From: Leifsonia sp. AK011
GTDB lineage: Bacteria; Actinomycetota; Actinomycetes; Actinomycetales; Microbacteriaceae
DNA length: 64,000 bases
Direction of reading: 5' to 3'
NCBI RefSeq assembly: GCF_013410945.1
Contig: NZ_JACCCH010000001.1
Span: forward strand, 2,046,001-2,110,000
A model generated the notes under the pieces. That model had not been told where the DNA came from, did no database searches, and saw only the letters and a list, made by a program, of their open reading frames with translations. The position numbers and the translations under genes are program-made. The number at the start of each line of letters is the position of its first letter. The first letter of the stretch is position 1. This document shows positions 8,894-18,320 of the stretch, in pieces.

Positions 8894-11347
8894 ATGGCTA
8901 CCCCCGAAAATCCCCCCACAGTCGTGCCTGCTGGCGAGCGCATCGAAGATGTCGACGTCTCGACCGAGATGCAGGGATCGTTCCTCGAGTACGCCTACTC
9001 GGTCATCCACTCGCGCGCTCTTCCGGACGCCCGCGATGGGCTGAAGCCGGTGCAGCGCCGCATCCTGTACCAGATGACGGAGATGGGGCTCCGGCCCGAC
9101 CGCGGCCACGTGAAATCGTCGCGGGTGGTGGGCGACGTCATGGGCAAGCTCCACCCCCACGGCGATGCACCCATCTACGACGCGATGGTGCGTCTCGCCC
9201 AGGACTTCGTGCTGCGCGTGCCCCTGATCGACGGGCACGGCAACTTCGGCTCGCTCGATGACGGGCCAGCAGCCCCGCGTTACACCGAGGCTCGTTTGCA
9301 GGCCGCTGCTCTCGCCCTCACAGACGACCTCGATGAGGATGTCGTCGACTTCGTGCCGAACTACGACAACTCGTTCATGCAGCCGAGTGTCCTTCCGGCA
9401 GCCTTCCCGAACCTGCTCGTCAACGGCGCCTCCGGTATCGCCGTCGGCATGGCCACCAACATGGCGCCCCACAACCTCATCGAGGTCGTCGGTGCCGCTC
9501 GGCATCTGCTCGAGCATCCCGAGGCCTCGCTCGAGGACCTCATGAGCTTCGTCCCGGGACCGGATCTCCCCTCCGGTGGCACGATCATCGGCCTGGACGG
9601 CATCAAGGATGCGTACGCCACGGGACGCGGCGCCTTCAAGACCCGCGCCCGTGTTTCGGTCGAATCGATCACCGCCCGCAAGACGGGTCTCATCGTCACA
9701 GAGCTGCCCTATCTGGTGGGCACCGAGCGCGTGATCGAGAAGATCAAGGACGGCGTCAACTCGAAGAAGATCAACGGCATCTCGGATGTCACGGACCTCA
9801 CCGATCGCAAGCACGGGATGCGACTCGTCATCGGCATCAAGACGGGATTCAGCCCGGACGCCGTGCTTGAGCAGCTCTACCGCCTCACGCCGCTGGAGGA
9901 CAGCTTCTCGATCAACAATGTCGCGCTCGTCGAGGGCCAGCCGCGCACCCTGGGCCTGCGTGAGATGTTGCAGGTCTACCTGGATCACCGGCTCTCGGTG
10001 GTGCGACGGCGGAGCGAGTACCGACTCGCACGGCGCCAGGAACGACTCCACCTTGTCGAGGGGCTGCTCATCGCGATCCTCGATATCGATGAGGTCATCC
10101 AGGTCATCCGCACGAGCGATGACAGCGAGCAGGCTCGAGCGCGGTTGCGCGATGTGTTCGACCTGAGCGAGTTGCAGGCCGAGTACATCCTCGAGCTCCG
10201 ACTGCGTCGACTCACCAAGTTCAGCAGGATCGAGCTCGAGGCCGAACGCGACAAGTTGCGCGCGGAGATCGCGGAACTCCAGGCGATCCTCGGTGACCCG
10301 GCCCGCATTCGGGCCCTCGTGTCGGACGAGCTCGAGGAAGTCGCAGAGCGCTTCGGAACACCTCGCCGTACCCTCCTCACCGAGGCTCGCCCTTCGGTGG
10401 CGTCCGTCTCCTCACGGAGCAAGACCGCACCCGTGCTCGAGATCGCGGATGCTCCGTGCGAGGTCTTGCTGTCGACGACGGGTCGCGCCATCCGGGTGGA
10501 CGTGGGCGAGGAGCAGACGCCCGCAGGAGTCCGGCGGCGCAGCAAGCACGATGCCATTCGCTCGCGTGTGATGACAACCAGTCGGACCGAGATCGGCGCG
10601 GTCACCGCGAGTGGCCGGCTCATCCGCTTCACCGCAGTCGACTTGCCGAGCGTTCCAGCAAACTCGATCCAGCTCGCCGCTGGCGCGAAGATCAACGACT
10701 ACCTCGCGCTCAGCCCCAAGGAGCGCATCCTGGGTCTTGTCTCGCTCGACTCCGACCAGCCGATCGCGCTGGGCACCCGGCAGGGTGTCGTCAAGAGGGT
10801 CACCCCCGGCGGATGGCCCGGCCGACCCGATTTCGAGGTCATCGCCCTCAAGCCGGGCGACGAGGTGATCGGGGTTGCCCAGGGCGACGATTCCCGCGAA
10901 CTGGTCTTCGTCTCGTCGGATGCCCAGCTCCTGCACTTCTCGGCTTCCGCGGTACGCCCACAGGGCCTTGCTGCTGGTGGAATGGCGGGGATCAACCTGG
11001 GGTCGAAGGCGACGGCGATCTTCTTCGGCACCATCGATCCGACCGTGGATACGGTCGTCGCGACCGTCTCCACCTCCACCGCGACCATCGCCGGTACGGA
11101 TCCGGGACGTGCCAAGCTCTCAAGCTTCACGGAGTTTCCCGGCAAGGGGCGAGCTACCGGTGGTGTCCGAGCCCACGCCTTCCTCAAGGGCGAGGACGTG
11201 CTTGCCCTTGCCTGGGTGGGCGCAGCACCCGCTCTTGCCGTCGGGCCGGACGGCAGCGTTCGCCAGTTGCCGGAGTCCGGGTCGAAGCGCGATGGCTCCG
11301 GTTCCCCTCTCGAGGGCGTCGTCGGGTCCATCGGCGAACAGGTCTAG
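8894..11347 (+). CDS. parC: DNA topoisomerase IV subunit A (GyrA/ParC family)
   Basis: DNA-cleaving subunit of a type IIA topoisomerase, 817 residues. The winged-helix/tower region has [15 protein letters not shown] (quinolone-pocket region) and the catalytic tyrosine Tyr130 in APRYTEAR. The C-terminal half is a beta-pinwheel DNA-wrapping domain without an obvious GyrA-box, which together with the nearby parE (14070-16148) favours topoisomerase IV over gyrase; the organism's gyrAB would be elsewhere. It is divergent from the phosphatase gene with only 12 bp between start codons. Its stop overlaps the azlD stop. Confidence 0.9.
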   Translation: MATPENPPTVVPAGERIEDVDVSTEMQGSFLEYAYSVIHSRALPDARDGLKPVQRRILYQMTEMGLRPDRGHVKSSRVVGDVMGKLHPHGDAPIYDAMVRLAQDFVLRVPLIDGHGNFGSLDDGPAAPRYTEARLQAAALALTDDLDEDVVDFVPNYDNSFMQPSVLPAAFPNLLVNGASGIAVGMATNMAPHNLIEVVGAARHLLEHPEASLEDLMSFVPGPDLPSGGTIIGLDGIKDAYATGRGAFKTRARVSVESITARKTGLIVTELPYLVGTERVIEKIKDGVNSKKINGISDVTDLTDRKHGMRLVIGIKTGFSPDAVLEQLYRLTPLEDSFSINNVALVEGQPRTLGLREMLQVYLDHRLSVVRRRSEYRLARRQERLHLVEGLLIAILDIDEVIQVIRTSDDSEQARARLRDVFDLSELQAEYILELRLRRLTKFSRIELEAERDKLRAEIAELQAILGDPARIRALVSDELEEVAERFGTPRRTLLTEARPSVASVSSRSKTAPVLEIADAPCEVLLSTTGRAIRVDVGEEQTPAGVRRRSKHDAIRSRVMTTSRTEIGAVTASGRLIRFTAVDLPSVPANSIQLAAGAKINDYLALSPKERILGLVSLDSDQPIALGTRQGVVKRVTPGGWPGRPDFEVIALKPGDEVIGVAQGDDSRELVFVSSDAQLLHFSASAVRPQGLAAGGMAGINLGSKATAIFFGTIDPTVDTVVATVSTSTATIAGTDPGRAKLSSFTEFPGKGRATGGVRAHAFLKGEDVLALAWVGAAPALAVGPDGSVRQLPESGSKRDGSGSPLEGVVGSIGEQV

Positions 11348-11676
11348 CGCACGACACCGAGAGCTGCGAGCAGGCCGAGAATTGCCCACCACACGACGAG
11401 TCCCGCAATCAGGCCAACCCACACCTGCTTGCTGATCCGCCAGAGCAACCAACTGACGACAGCTGCGGCGAGAGCGGGAATGGTGTCCGCCCACGCCAGT
11501 TCGCCGCGAGGCGCGAGGATGCCAGGAACCGCGATCGCGGCGAGGACCGCCGGTCCGATCAGGGGAAGGTAACGCGCGACGCTCTTCGGCGGCCGGATGC
11601 GCTTGTCGATGAGGAAGACGACGCGGGTCACGAACGTCACGACACCGGCTGAGACGATCGCGAGCAGTTCATGCAT
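11344..11676 (-). CDS. azlD: AzlD-type branched-chain amino-acid exporter subunit
   Basis: Small membrane partner of AzlC, 110 residues with about four hydrophobic helices. The family pattern [31 protein letters not shown] and the Trp-rich C-terminal helix are clear. The start ATG ([11 protein letters not shown]) lies inside the 3' end of azlC (8-bp overlap), so the two are translationally coupled. AzlCD pairs export branched-chain amino acids or analogues; the substrate here is not known. The TAG overlaps the convergent parC TAG by 3 bp. Confidence 0.88.
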   Translation of the reverse strand: MHELLAIVSAGVVTFVTRVVFLIDKRIRPPKSVARYLPLIGPAVLAAIAVPGILAPRGELAWADTIPALAAAVVSWLLWRISKQVWVGLIAGLVVWWAILGLLAALGVVR

Positions 11677-12433
11677 GAGCCGTCTCCCCCGTCTCGTCTC
11701 TCCGGGCACCCATGACCAGAGCACCGGCGAGGATGCCCGCCGCAGCGCCCACCAGGATGTTGACACCCATCGGCAGCCCGTTGGCAGCGAGAGCCGCGAG
11801 GCCTCCCACGGACGCGGCGACGACGGCCGGAACATCCCGGATCAGCGGCAATGCCAGCAGGAGGAAGGTCAGGGGGATCGCGAGTTCCAACGGAACCCAC
11901 GGGGGGATAAGTCCACCCACCGCGACCCCGATCGCGACGAGAACTGACCAGCCGACGAAGCACGTGAGACCGGCCGCGAAGTAGTAGGCGCGCTTCTCAC
12001 TCGCCGTCCCGCCACCGTCAGGTGCCTCCCACCGTGCGGCAGCGAGGGCGTACACGGGGTCGGCAAGAAGGTACGCCGCCGCGAAGCGCTGCCCACGTGT
12101 CCAGTCGGCGAGGTGAGGGGCGAGTGCCGCGCTGTACAGCAGGTGACGGGCGTTGATCACCGCCACCGTGGCCGCCACCAGTGCGATTCCCGCGCCGGCA
12201 CCGAGAAGCTGGACAGCGGCCAGTTGGGAAGCTCCGGCGAAGATCAGGGGCGAGCTGAGGATCGACAGGAGGGGATCAACTCCCGTCGAGGCCATAGCGG
12301 CACCGGCGGCCAGACCGAACGGGATGTAACCGAGGACGACGAGCGCCGCGTCACGGAACGCGGCAAGGCGAACGGCGCGAAGCCGAGCGGGGTTCGGAGG
12401 AAGATCGGGCTGTTGGTGCGCGGGATGAGTCAC
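11669..12433 (-). CDS. azlC: AzlC family branched-chain amino-acid exporter
   Basis: Main membrane subunit of the exporter, 254 residues, multiple helices. Conserved blocks: VLGYIPFGLAAGAAM, SLLIFAGASQLAAVQLLGAG-like segment, NARHLLYSAALAP and LADPVYALAA. I take the GTG at 12433 (VTHPAHQQ) as start, with GGGAGG about 12 nt upstream; the upstream reading frame toward 12721 has no family similarity. It overlaps azlD by 8 bp. The stop of the carboxylesterase gene lies 73 bp upstream on the same strand. Confidence 0.88.
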   Translation of the reverse strand: MTHPAHQQPDLPPNPARLRAVRLAAFRDAALVVLGYIPFGLAAGAAMASTGVDPLLSILSSPLIFAGASQLAAVQLLGAGAGIALVAATVAVINARHLLYSAALAPHLADWTRGQRFAAAYLLADPVYALAAARWEAPDGGGTASEKRAYYFAAGLTCFVGWSVLVAIGVAVGGLIPPWVPLELAIPLTFLLLALPLIRDVPAVVAASVGGLAALAANGLPMGVNILVGAAAGILAGALVMGARRDETGETAHA

Positions 12434-12506
12434 CGCCCCAGCCTCCCAGCCCGCAGGCGTCCTTGCCAGATCCGATCGCGACCGGGTGGACCGGTCAGCC
12501 GGACTG

Positions 12507-14030
12507 TCACACGTGGGGTTCGAAGTCCTGCCAGGCGCGTCGACGTTCGCGCCGGGGGTCGCTCTCGACCCTGTCCACGACGTCGATGACGAGAGTGCGG
12601 CGACGACCGCGCTTGTACTTCGGCCAGGAGGGTTCGGGGGTACCGGTTGTGGCGAAGGAAAGCCAGTGCGCCTGCATCCGTCGTCCCGCGCGAATGAACG
12701 GACGGCGGCCGCCCAAGGCACCCAGGAGCCGCCCGAACATGCCGCCCATCCTGTCGAAGAGCGCGAAGAGTTCGAGGCCGTGTGTGGCGTCGTGCCCCGT
12801 CAGCCGCAGCAGGCGTGTGGCGATGTCGAAACGGTACATGTAGACGTCGGCGAACGCCGAGTGACGTTCCGCCACCTTGACGCTGGGGTACCAGAAGGCG
12901 AAGTCGCCGCCGAAGTCCGCGGCCGCGCGGGGTGCCGGCAGACCCGGATAGAGGGCCTTGAGAGCCTTGCGGTAGCGCTTCCTGGTGCGGGCGAAGATCG
13001 CACGGATGCGCTTGGGGTTGGAGGCGAGGATGTCGAGGCGACCGCGGAAGAGGGATCCCTCGCGATCGTTCGTCCCGATGATGAGCGGCAGGCGGTGGGC
13101 ACGACCGGCCTTGAACGCGTCAAGAGGCCTCTCCGGCAGGAGGTCTCCGTCGATCACCGGTGCGAGCGGCATCGTTCCGGGTCGCGCGTCGGGCACCATG
13201 CGCTGCATGCGGGTCGTGGCCGCGACGAGGGCCTCGATCGGGGCGTCTAGCAGGAGCTCCGCGGCATCCTCGACCGACGTGCTGTCCGTGCTGGAATCGT
13301 CGACCTCCTCACTCAGCAACTCGAGGTACTCCCGCGCCCACTCGCTCGCGATCGCTGAGGGATACACGGCATTCGCTGGCGAACTCTGCGCGATGGCGCG
13401 GTGGAAGAGACCCTCCGCTCGCGGTACGGCCATGAGCGTCGTCACGGCGTTGGCGCCAGCGGACTCGCCGAAGAGTGTGACGTTGCGAGGGTCACCTCCG
13501 AATGCGGCGATATTCCGTTGTATCCACTCGAGAGCCGCGACCTGATCGCGCAGCCCCAGGTTGCTGTCGAGGGGAATTGTCGGAGTCGACCATCGCGAGA
13601 AGTCGAGGTACCCCAGCGCACCGAGTCGATAGTTGAGGTTGACGAAGATCACATCGCCCTGCCGCACGAGGCCCTCCCCCTGGGCGTGAATCTCGCGCGA
13701 CGAACCGACGCTGTAGGCACCCCCATGGATGAACACCATCACGGGTCGAAGGTGCACGCTGAAGTCGAGCGGTGCGATCACGTTGAGGCTCAGGCAGTCC
13801 TCAGAGATCGGGACGCTCGTCGGCGGACCCGCGAACTGGCCGTTCCTATCCTGGGGTGCGACCGGCCCGAAGTGCTCGGCCGACCGTATGCCCGCCCACG
13901 ATATGACGGGTTGCGGTGCACGGAACCGCAACCGACCGACGGGAGGTGAGGCATACGGGATGCCACGCCACATCCTCAGATCGCGTCGAATGACGCCCTG
14001 CACAACTCCCCCGCTGACCTCCACCCGCAT
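12507..14030 (-). CDS. carboxylesterase type B family protein
   Basis: Alpha/beta-hydrolase of the carboxylesterase/cholinesterase family, 507 residues, cytoplasmic (no signal peptide). Visible: oxyanion-hole HGGAYSVGS, nucleophile elbow GESAGANA, early FRGIPYA-like motif WRGIPYASPPVG and SEDCLSLNV. The catalytic acid probably lies in the NDREGSLF region and the histidine in HDATHGLEL. TAGGAT (14037-14042) ends 6 nt before the ATG, so a leaderless mRNA is likely. Ester substrate unknown. It precedes azlC on the same strand. Confidence 0.88.
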   Translation of the reverse strand: MRVEVSGGVVQGVIRRDLRMWRGIPYASPPVGRLRFRAPQPVISWAGIRSAEHFGPVAPQDRNGQFAGPPTSVPISEDCLSLNVIAPLDFSVHLRPVMVFIHGGAYSVGSSREIHAQGEGLVRQGDVIFVNLNYRLGALGYLDFSRWSTPTIPLDSNLGLRDQVAALEWIQRNIAAFGGDPRNVTLFGESAGANAVTTLMAVPRAEGLFHRAIAQSSPANAVYPSAIASEWAREYLELLSEEVDDSSTDSTSVEDAAELLLDAPIEALVAATTRMQRMVPDARPGTMPLAPVIDGDLLPERPLDAFKAGRAHRLPLIIGTNDREGSLFRGRLDILASNPKRIRAIFARTRKRYRKALKALYPGLPAPRAAADFGGDFAFWYPSVKVAERHSAFADVYMYRFDIATRLLRLTGHDATHGLELFALFDRMGGMFGRLLGALGGRRPFIRAGRRMQAHWLSFATTGTPEPSWPKYKRGRRRTLVIDVVDRVESDPRRERRRAWQDFEPHV

Positions 14031-14069
14031 GCGCGCATCCTATGCAGCGCGGGTTAACCGTCAGTGCAC

Positions 14070-16148
14070 CTAGACGTCGATGCGGTCGCGATCGAGACCC
14101 TGCCCGGCGATGATGAACTCCTTGCGCGGCGCGACCTCGTTGCCCATGAGCAGTTCGAAGACGGAGGTGGCCATCTCCGCGTCGCCGATGTTCACACGCC
14201 GCAGAGTTCGATGGGCGCGGTCCATCGTCGTGATCGCAAGCTGGTCGGCATCCATCTCGCCGAGACCCTTGTACCGCTGGATCGGGTCCTGGTACTTCTT
14301 CCCCGACTTCTTGAGCCCGGCGAGAACCCCGTTGAGCTCCGCCTCAGAGTAGGTGTAGATCGTCTCGTTGGGTTTGGAACCGGCGTTGATGACGACCACC
14401 CTGTGCAGCGGAGGAACCGCCGCGTACACCCGTCCATCGCGGATCATGTCCGGCATGTAGCGGAAGAACAGGGTGAGCAGCAAGGTGCGGATGTGGGCAC
14501 CATCGACATCGGCGTCGCTCATGATGATGACCTTGCCGTAGCGCGCGGCCTCGAGGTCGAAACTGCGCCCGGACCCCGCCCCGATGACCTGGATGATCGA
14601 GGCGCACTCGGTGTTCGAGAGCATGTCGGCAACAGACGCCTTCTGCACGTTGAGGATCTTGCCGCGGATGGGAAGGAGGGCCTGGTACTCGCTGTCTCGC
14701 GCGAGCTTGGCCGTCCCGAGCGCGGAATCGCCCTCCACGATGAACAACTCGCTGTTGGCCACGTCGTTCGAGCGGCAGTCGACGAGCTTGGCTGGGAGGG
14801 TGGAGCTCTCGAGCGCGTTCTTGCGGCGCTGGGTCTCCTTGTGGGCGCGCGCCGAGATGCGCGACTTCATCTCCGAGACGATCTTGTCGAGCACGAGGGA
14901 AGTCTGTGCCTTGTCGTCCCTCTTGGTGGAGCCGAACCGCGCCGCCATCTGCTTGGCCACAACGTTCGCGACGATGGCGCGAACCGCGGGAGTACCCAGA
15001 ATCTCCTTGGTCTGTCCCTCGAACTGCGGCTCGGGAAGGCGGACCGTGAGAACCGCCGTGAGCCCAGCGAGCACGTCGTCCTTGTCGAGCTTGTCGTTGC
15101 CGACCTTCAGTCGCCTGGCGTTCTTCTCCACCTCGGCGCGGAGGAACTTCAGGAGCCCCTGCTCGAATCCGGACTGGTGGGTGCCGCCCTTGGGCGTCGC
15201 GATGATGTTGACGAAGCTCTTGAAGACGGTGTCGTACCCGGTTCCCCACCGCAGGGCGATATCGACGCTGCACTCGCGCTGAAGCTCGGTCGGGACCATG
15301 GCGCCGGTGTCCTGGAGCACGGGCACCGTCTCGGTGAAGCCGCCCTCGCCGGTGAGGCGCCAGGTGTCGGTGATCGGGGCATCCGGGGCGAGGTGCTCGA
15401 CGAACTCGGCGATGCCCCCCTCGTAGTGGAAGGTCTCGTTGAGCGCTTCCGCACCGCGGAGATCGCTGAGATGCAGGGCGAGGCTCGGCACCAGGAAGGC
15501 AGTCTGACGCAGGCGGTCGAGGAGATCCTCCGTCTGGAACGTCGCACCCTTCGTGAAGATCTGGCGATCGGCCCAGTACCGCACCCGGGTGCCCGTCACA
15601 CCCTTCGCCACCTTGCCGACGACGCGCAGTTCGCTGCCCGAGATGAACGGGGTGAATGGCGCGTCGGGGGTCGGCTCACCGTCATCCGTGAAGATGCCGG
15701 GCTCGCCGCGGTGGAAGGACATCGCCCAGGTCTTGCCGTCTCGGTCGACCTCGACATCGAGGCGTTCCGAGAGAGCGTTGACGACGGATGCACCAACACC
15801 GTGCAGGCCGCCGGAGGCTGCATAGGAGCCGGAACCGAACTTGCCTCCCGCGTGGAGTTTGGTGAAGACGACCTCCACGCCGCTGAGGCCCGTCTTGGGT
15901 TCGATGTCGACGGGAATACCGCGCGCCGTGTCGCGAACGGCCACGCTGCCGTCGGGATGCAGTGTGACCGAGATCTCGTTGCCGAACCCCCCGAGCGCCT
16001 CATCGACGGAGTTGTCGATGATTTCCCAGAGGCAGTGCATGAGACCACGAGAATCCGTGGACCCGATGTACATTCCGGGACGTTTGCGGACTGCTTCCAG
16101 CCCCTCGAGCACCGACAGGTGCCGGGCGGAATAGTCGCTCGACGGCAT
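14070..16148 (-). CDS. parE: DNA topoisomerase IV subunit B (GyrB/ParE family)
   Basis: ATPase subunit of the type IIA topoisomerase whose A subunit is parC at 8894. The GHKL ATPase has EIIDNSVDEALGGFG and GGLHGVGASVVNAL; the TOPRIM domain has VEGDSALGTAK and MSDADVDGAHI; the C-terminal end has QRYKGLGEM. Start chosen at 16148 (MPSSDYSARHL), 6 nt after AGAGGAGA; an ATG 30 bp further upstream lacks an SD. 692 residues, normal for ParE. parC is nearby but not in the same operon. Confidence 0.92.
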   Translation of the reverse strand: MPSSDYSARHLSVLEGLEAVRKRPGMYIGSTDSRGLMHCLWEIIDNSVDEALGGFGNEISVTLHPDGSVAVRDTARGIPVDIEPKTGLSGVEVVFTKLHAGGKFGSGSYAASGGLHGVGASVVNALSERLDVEVDRDGKTWAMSFHRGEPGIFTDDGEPTPDAPFTPFISGSELRVVGKVAKGVTGTRVRYWADRQIFTKGATFQTEDLLDRLRQTAFLVPSLALHLSDLRGAEALNETFHYEGGIAEFVEHLAPDAPITDTWRLTGEGGFTETVPVLQDTGAMVPTELQRECSVDIALRWGTGYDTVFKSFVNIIATPKGGTHQSGFEQGLLKFLRAEVEKNARRLKVGNDKLDKDDVLAGLTAVLTVRLPEPQFEGQTKEILGTPAVRAIVANVVAKQMAARFGSTKRDDKAQTSLVLDKIVSEMKSRISARAHKETQRRKNALESSTLPAKLVDCRSNDVANSELFIVEGDSALGTAKLARDSEYQALLPIRGKILNVQKASVADMLSNTECASIIQVIGAGSGRSFDLEAARYGKVIIMSDADVDGAHIRTLLLTLFFRYMPDMIRDGRVYAAVPPLHRVVVINAGSKPNETIYTYSEAELNGVLAGLKKSGKKYQDPIQRYKGLGEMDADQLAITTMDRAHRTLRRVNIGDAEMATSVFELLMGNEVAPRKEFIIAGQGLDRDRIDV

Positions 16149-16303
16149 TCGTTCTCCTCTACTGGCGGGTACTGGCACTCCACCCTAAGCGGGACGCGGG
16201 AGATACGCGTTCAGCGAAATACCCGTCTCATGACGCAATGCGGTAACACGCCCGTGCTTGTATTGAGCAAGAGCAGTTCCCACCCAGCCGTAAGGAGCAG
16301 ACC

Positions 16304-16537
16304 ATGTCTCAGATCACTACCGAGAACATCAGCACCGACGAGCTGGACTACAGCCTCTCCGCGCTGGACCGCTGTGACAGCTGCGGCGCGCAGGCCTACG
16401 TGCGCGTCACCCTCGCGAGCGGCGACCTCCTGTTCTGCGCCCACCACGCGGCGAAGTTCAAGGACAAGCTGTTCCCGACCGCGCTGAACTGGCACGACGA
16501 GTCCGCTCGCCTGTTCGAGACGTCCTCCGCGGAGTAA
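16304..16537 (+). CDS. DUF7455 small zinc-ribbon-like protein
   Basis: 77-residue actinobacterial protein of unknown function. The core ALDRCDSCGAQAYVRV, then LLFCAHHAAKF, is the DUF7455 pattern: a CxxC pair plus a later Cys-x-His-His that could bind one zinc. An SD (AAGGAG) precedes the ATG. It stands 29 bp upstream of the alanine racemase pair on the same strand and could be read with it, although similar genes usually occur alone. Confidence 0.85.
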   Translation: MSQITTENISTDELDYSLSALDRCDSCGAQAYVRVTLASGDLLFCAHHAAKFKDKLFPTALNWHDESARLFETSSAE

Positions 16538-16566
16538 CCGCACCTCGTACACCCGTCAGGATCTCC

Positions 16567-17280
16567 ATGAACCAGGGCAGCGCTGCTGCTGGGCACAACG
16601 CTCCTGCTGGGCTTCGGCGCATCGCGCGGATCGATCTGAACGCCTTCACGTCGAACATCACGCGCTTGCTGGCTGACGAACCCGGTCTGGTGCTGGATGC
16701 CAGGGCCAACGCCTACGGGCACGGTGCTGAGCGCATCGTCCGCGCGGCCCTGGATGCGGGCGTCACGACGGTGCGCGTGAGCCCCCGGGACGGCGCGCTG
16801 CCGGGCATCCGCCGATCCGCTCTCATGACGGTGCCGTCGGTGCGCCCGCTCGTTGCAGAGGCCGCGTACGGCCTCGATGGTGAGTCCGAACCGGTGATGA
16901 CGGTCGTGGGCGAGGTCATCGCGGTCAAGCCAACCGAGGCGGGGGCCGGGGTGTCCTACGGATACACGTACCGCACGGAATCGAACACGACCCTCGCGCT
17001 GGTGGGGCTCGGCTATGCCGACGGCGTCCCGCGTCTGTCCTCCAACCGTGCCTCAGTCACCATCGGTCACAGCCTCCTTCCGCTCGTCGGGCGGGTGGCC
17101 ATGGATCAATTTGTGGTGGACTGCGGGGATGTCACTCCCTCCGTCGGCGACGAGGTGACACTGTGGGGCGTGTCCAGCATCGTCAGCCCCACCGCGATCG
17201 AGTGGGCGGAGCAGACGGAGCGGAGCCCACTCGAACTCACGGCGGGGCTCGCGAATCGCGTGGAGAGGGTCTACTCGTGA
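16567..17280 (+). CDS. alanine racemase-like C-domain protein lacking PLP lysine (split racemase subunit A)
   Basis: 237 residues, far shorter than alanine racemase (about 370). It starts like Alr (RIARIDLNAFTSNI), but the PLP-lysine motif reads DARANAYGHG: Arg46 (AGG) replaces the Schiff-base lysine. Roughly 130 residues of the barrel, including the substrate-binding Arg and carbamylated-Lys regions, are missing between ~85 and ~95. The C-terminal beta domain is intact: catalytic tyrosine Tyr131 in VSYGYTY, LGYADGVPR at 148-156, and MDQ at 179-181. Its TGA overlaps the GTG of the next gene (GTGA). No stop or frameshift interrupts it, so it is maintained as a real gene. Proposed partner: 17277-18320. 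Confidence 0.85.
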   Translation: MNQGSAAAGHNAPAGLRRIARIDLNAFTSNITRLLADEPGLVLDARANAYGHGAERIVRAALDAGVTTVRVSPRDGALPGIRRSALMTVPSVRPLVAEAAYGLDGESEPVMTVVGEVIAVKPTEAGAGVSYGYTYRTESNTTLALVGLGYADGVPRLSSNRASVTIGHSLLPLVGRVAMDQFVVDCGDVTPSVGDEVTLWGVSSIVSPTAIEWAEQTERSPLELTAGLANRVERVYS

Positions 17281-18320
17281 GCGAACCACGGCTGGAGATC
17301 GATCTCGCAGCGTTCCGGCACAACGTTGCCACGCTCGCGGCCATCATCGAGCCAGCACGAACGATGCTCGCGGTCAAGGCGAATGCCTACGGGCACGGAA
17401 TCCTCCCACTCGCCCGCGCCGCTCTCGACTCGGGGGCGGACAGCCTCGCAGTACTCGACGTTCCGGCGGGACTCGGCCTCCGGCGAGCGGGCATCACGGC
17501 GCAGCTTTTCGCCTGGCTGCACGCGCCGGAGACCGATTTCGAGCGCGCCATCGAAGCAGATATCGATCTGGGGATCTCCTCAGAATGGGAGCTCGACGCG
17601 ATCGTGCGAGCGTGGCGAGGCAAGCCGGCCCGCATCCATCTCAAGGTCGACACGGGGCTGCACCGCAACGGAGCGCGTCCCGAGGACTGGCCAGCTCTTG
17701 TCAGAGCAGCACAGGCAGCCGAGAAGAGCGGGCGGGTTCAGATCGAAGCGATCTGGTCGCACCTGGCTGACGCATCGCCCGAGGACGACGCCGACGCACT
17801 CGCGCGGTTCGAGGCGGCCGTGCGGGTAGCCCGAGAACTGGGCTGCAACCCCCCGCTCCTCCACCTCGCGGCCAGTTCGGCGGGGATCCGTGAGCCCGAG
17901 GCGCGGTTCGGCCTCGTCCGCTTCGGCATTGCGGCCTACGGCATTTCGCCGTTCGACGACCAGACCGGCAGTGAGCTCGGACTGCGGCCCGTCATGACCA
18001 TGCGCGCCCCCGTGATCGCCGTTGCCGATGACGTGGCAACGATCGGACTGGGTAGCGCTGACGGCATCCAGCCACCTGCCGTGGGTCGCGCCTCGGTCAC
18101 GATCGGCGGACGCCGCCACCTGCTCACGCGGCTCGACGTCGACAGCCTCACGGTGGAGGCGAAGGACGGCAGCGTCACAGTGGGCGACGACGCCACGGTG
18201 TTCGGGCCAGGCGACAGCGGCGAAGCGACGGCCGAGGACTGGGCCGCGTGGGCCTCGACGATTGGCGATGAGATCGTCGCGCGCGCCGGCGAGCGACTCC
18301 CCCGCGTCTACGTCGGCTGA
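17277..18320 (+). CDS. alanine racemase barrel protein lacking the catalytic tyrosine (split racemase subunit B)
   Basis: 347-residue PLP-dependent racemase homologue. The barrel is complete: Lys34 in LAVKANAYGHG, LKVDTGLHRNG (Lys123, Arg130), SHLAD (His162), VRFGIAAYG (Arg215). The C-terminal domain is degenerate: the ~20-residue loop with VSYG (catalytic Tyr265 in Bacillus Alr) is deleted, GYADG has become GSADG (260-262), and MDQ has become VDS (288-290). It starts by GTGA overlap with the preceding C-domain protein, which carries exactly the missing elements. A stand-alone enzyme would lack the second catalytic base. Ends one base before the gatD-like stop. Confidence 0.88.
   Translation: MSEPRLEIDLAAFRHNVATLAAIIEPARTMLAVKANAYGHGILPLARAALDSGADSLAVLDVPAGLGLRRAGITAQLFAWLHAPETDFERAIEADIDLGISSEWELDAIVRAWRGKPARIHLKVDTGLHRNGARPEDWPALVRAAQAAEKSGRVQIEAIWSHLADASPEDDADALARFEAAVRVARELGCNPPLLHLAASSAGIREPEARFGLVRFGIAAYGISPFDDQTGSELGLRPVMTMRAPVIAVADDVATIGLGSADGIQPPAVGRASVTIGGRRHLLTRLDVDSLTVEAKDGSVTVGDDATVFGPGDSGEATAEDWAAWASTIGDEIVARAGERLPRVYVG

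Noticed and set aside
8894-16148. Assignment of the topoisomerase pair as DNA gyrase gyrA/gyrB
   Set aside because: The subunits are separated and not next to dnaA/dnaN/recF, and no clear GyrA-box was seen; topoisomerase IV is the better reading, although sequence families overlap.
16567-17280. First racemase-like gene as a pseudogene or a sequencing frameshift of a duplicated alr
   Set aside because: The frame is open, the C-domain motifs are perfectly kept, it is start-stop coupled to the second gene, and the second gene lacks exactly what the first retains. Random decay would not give this complementarity.
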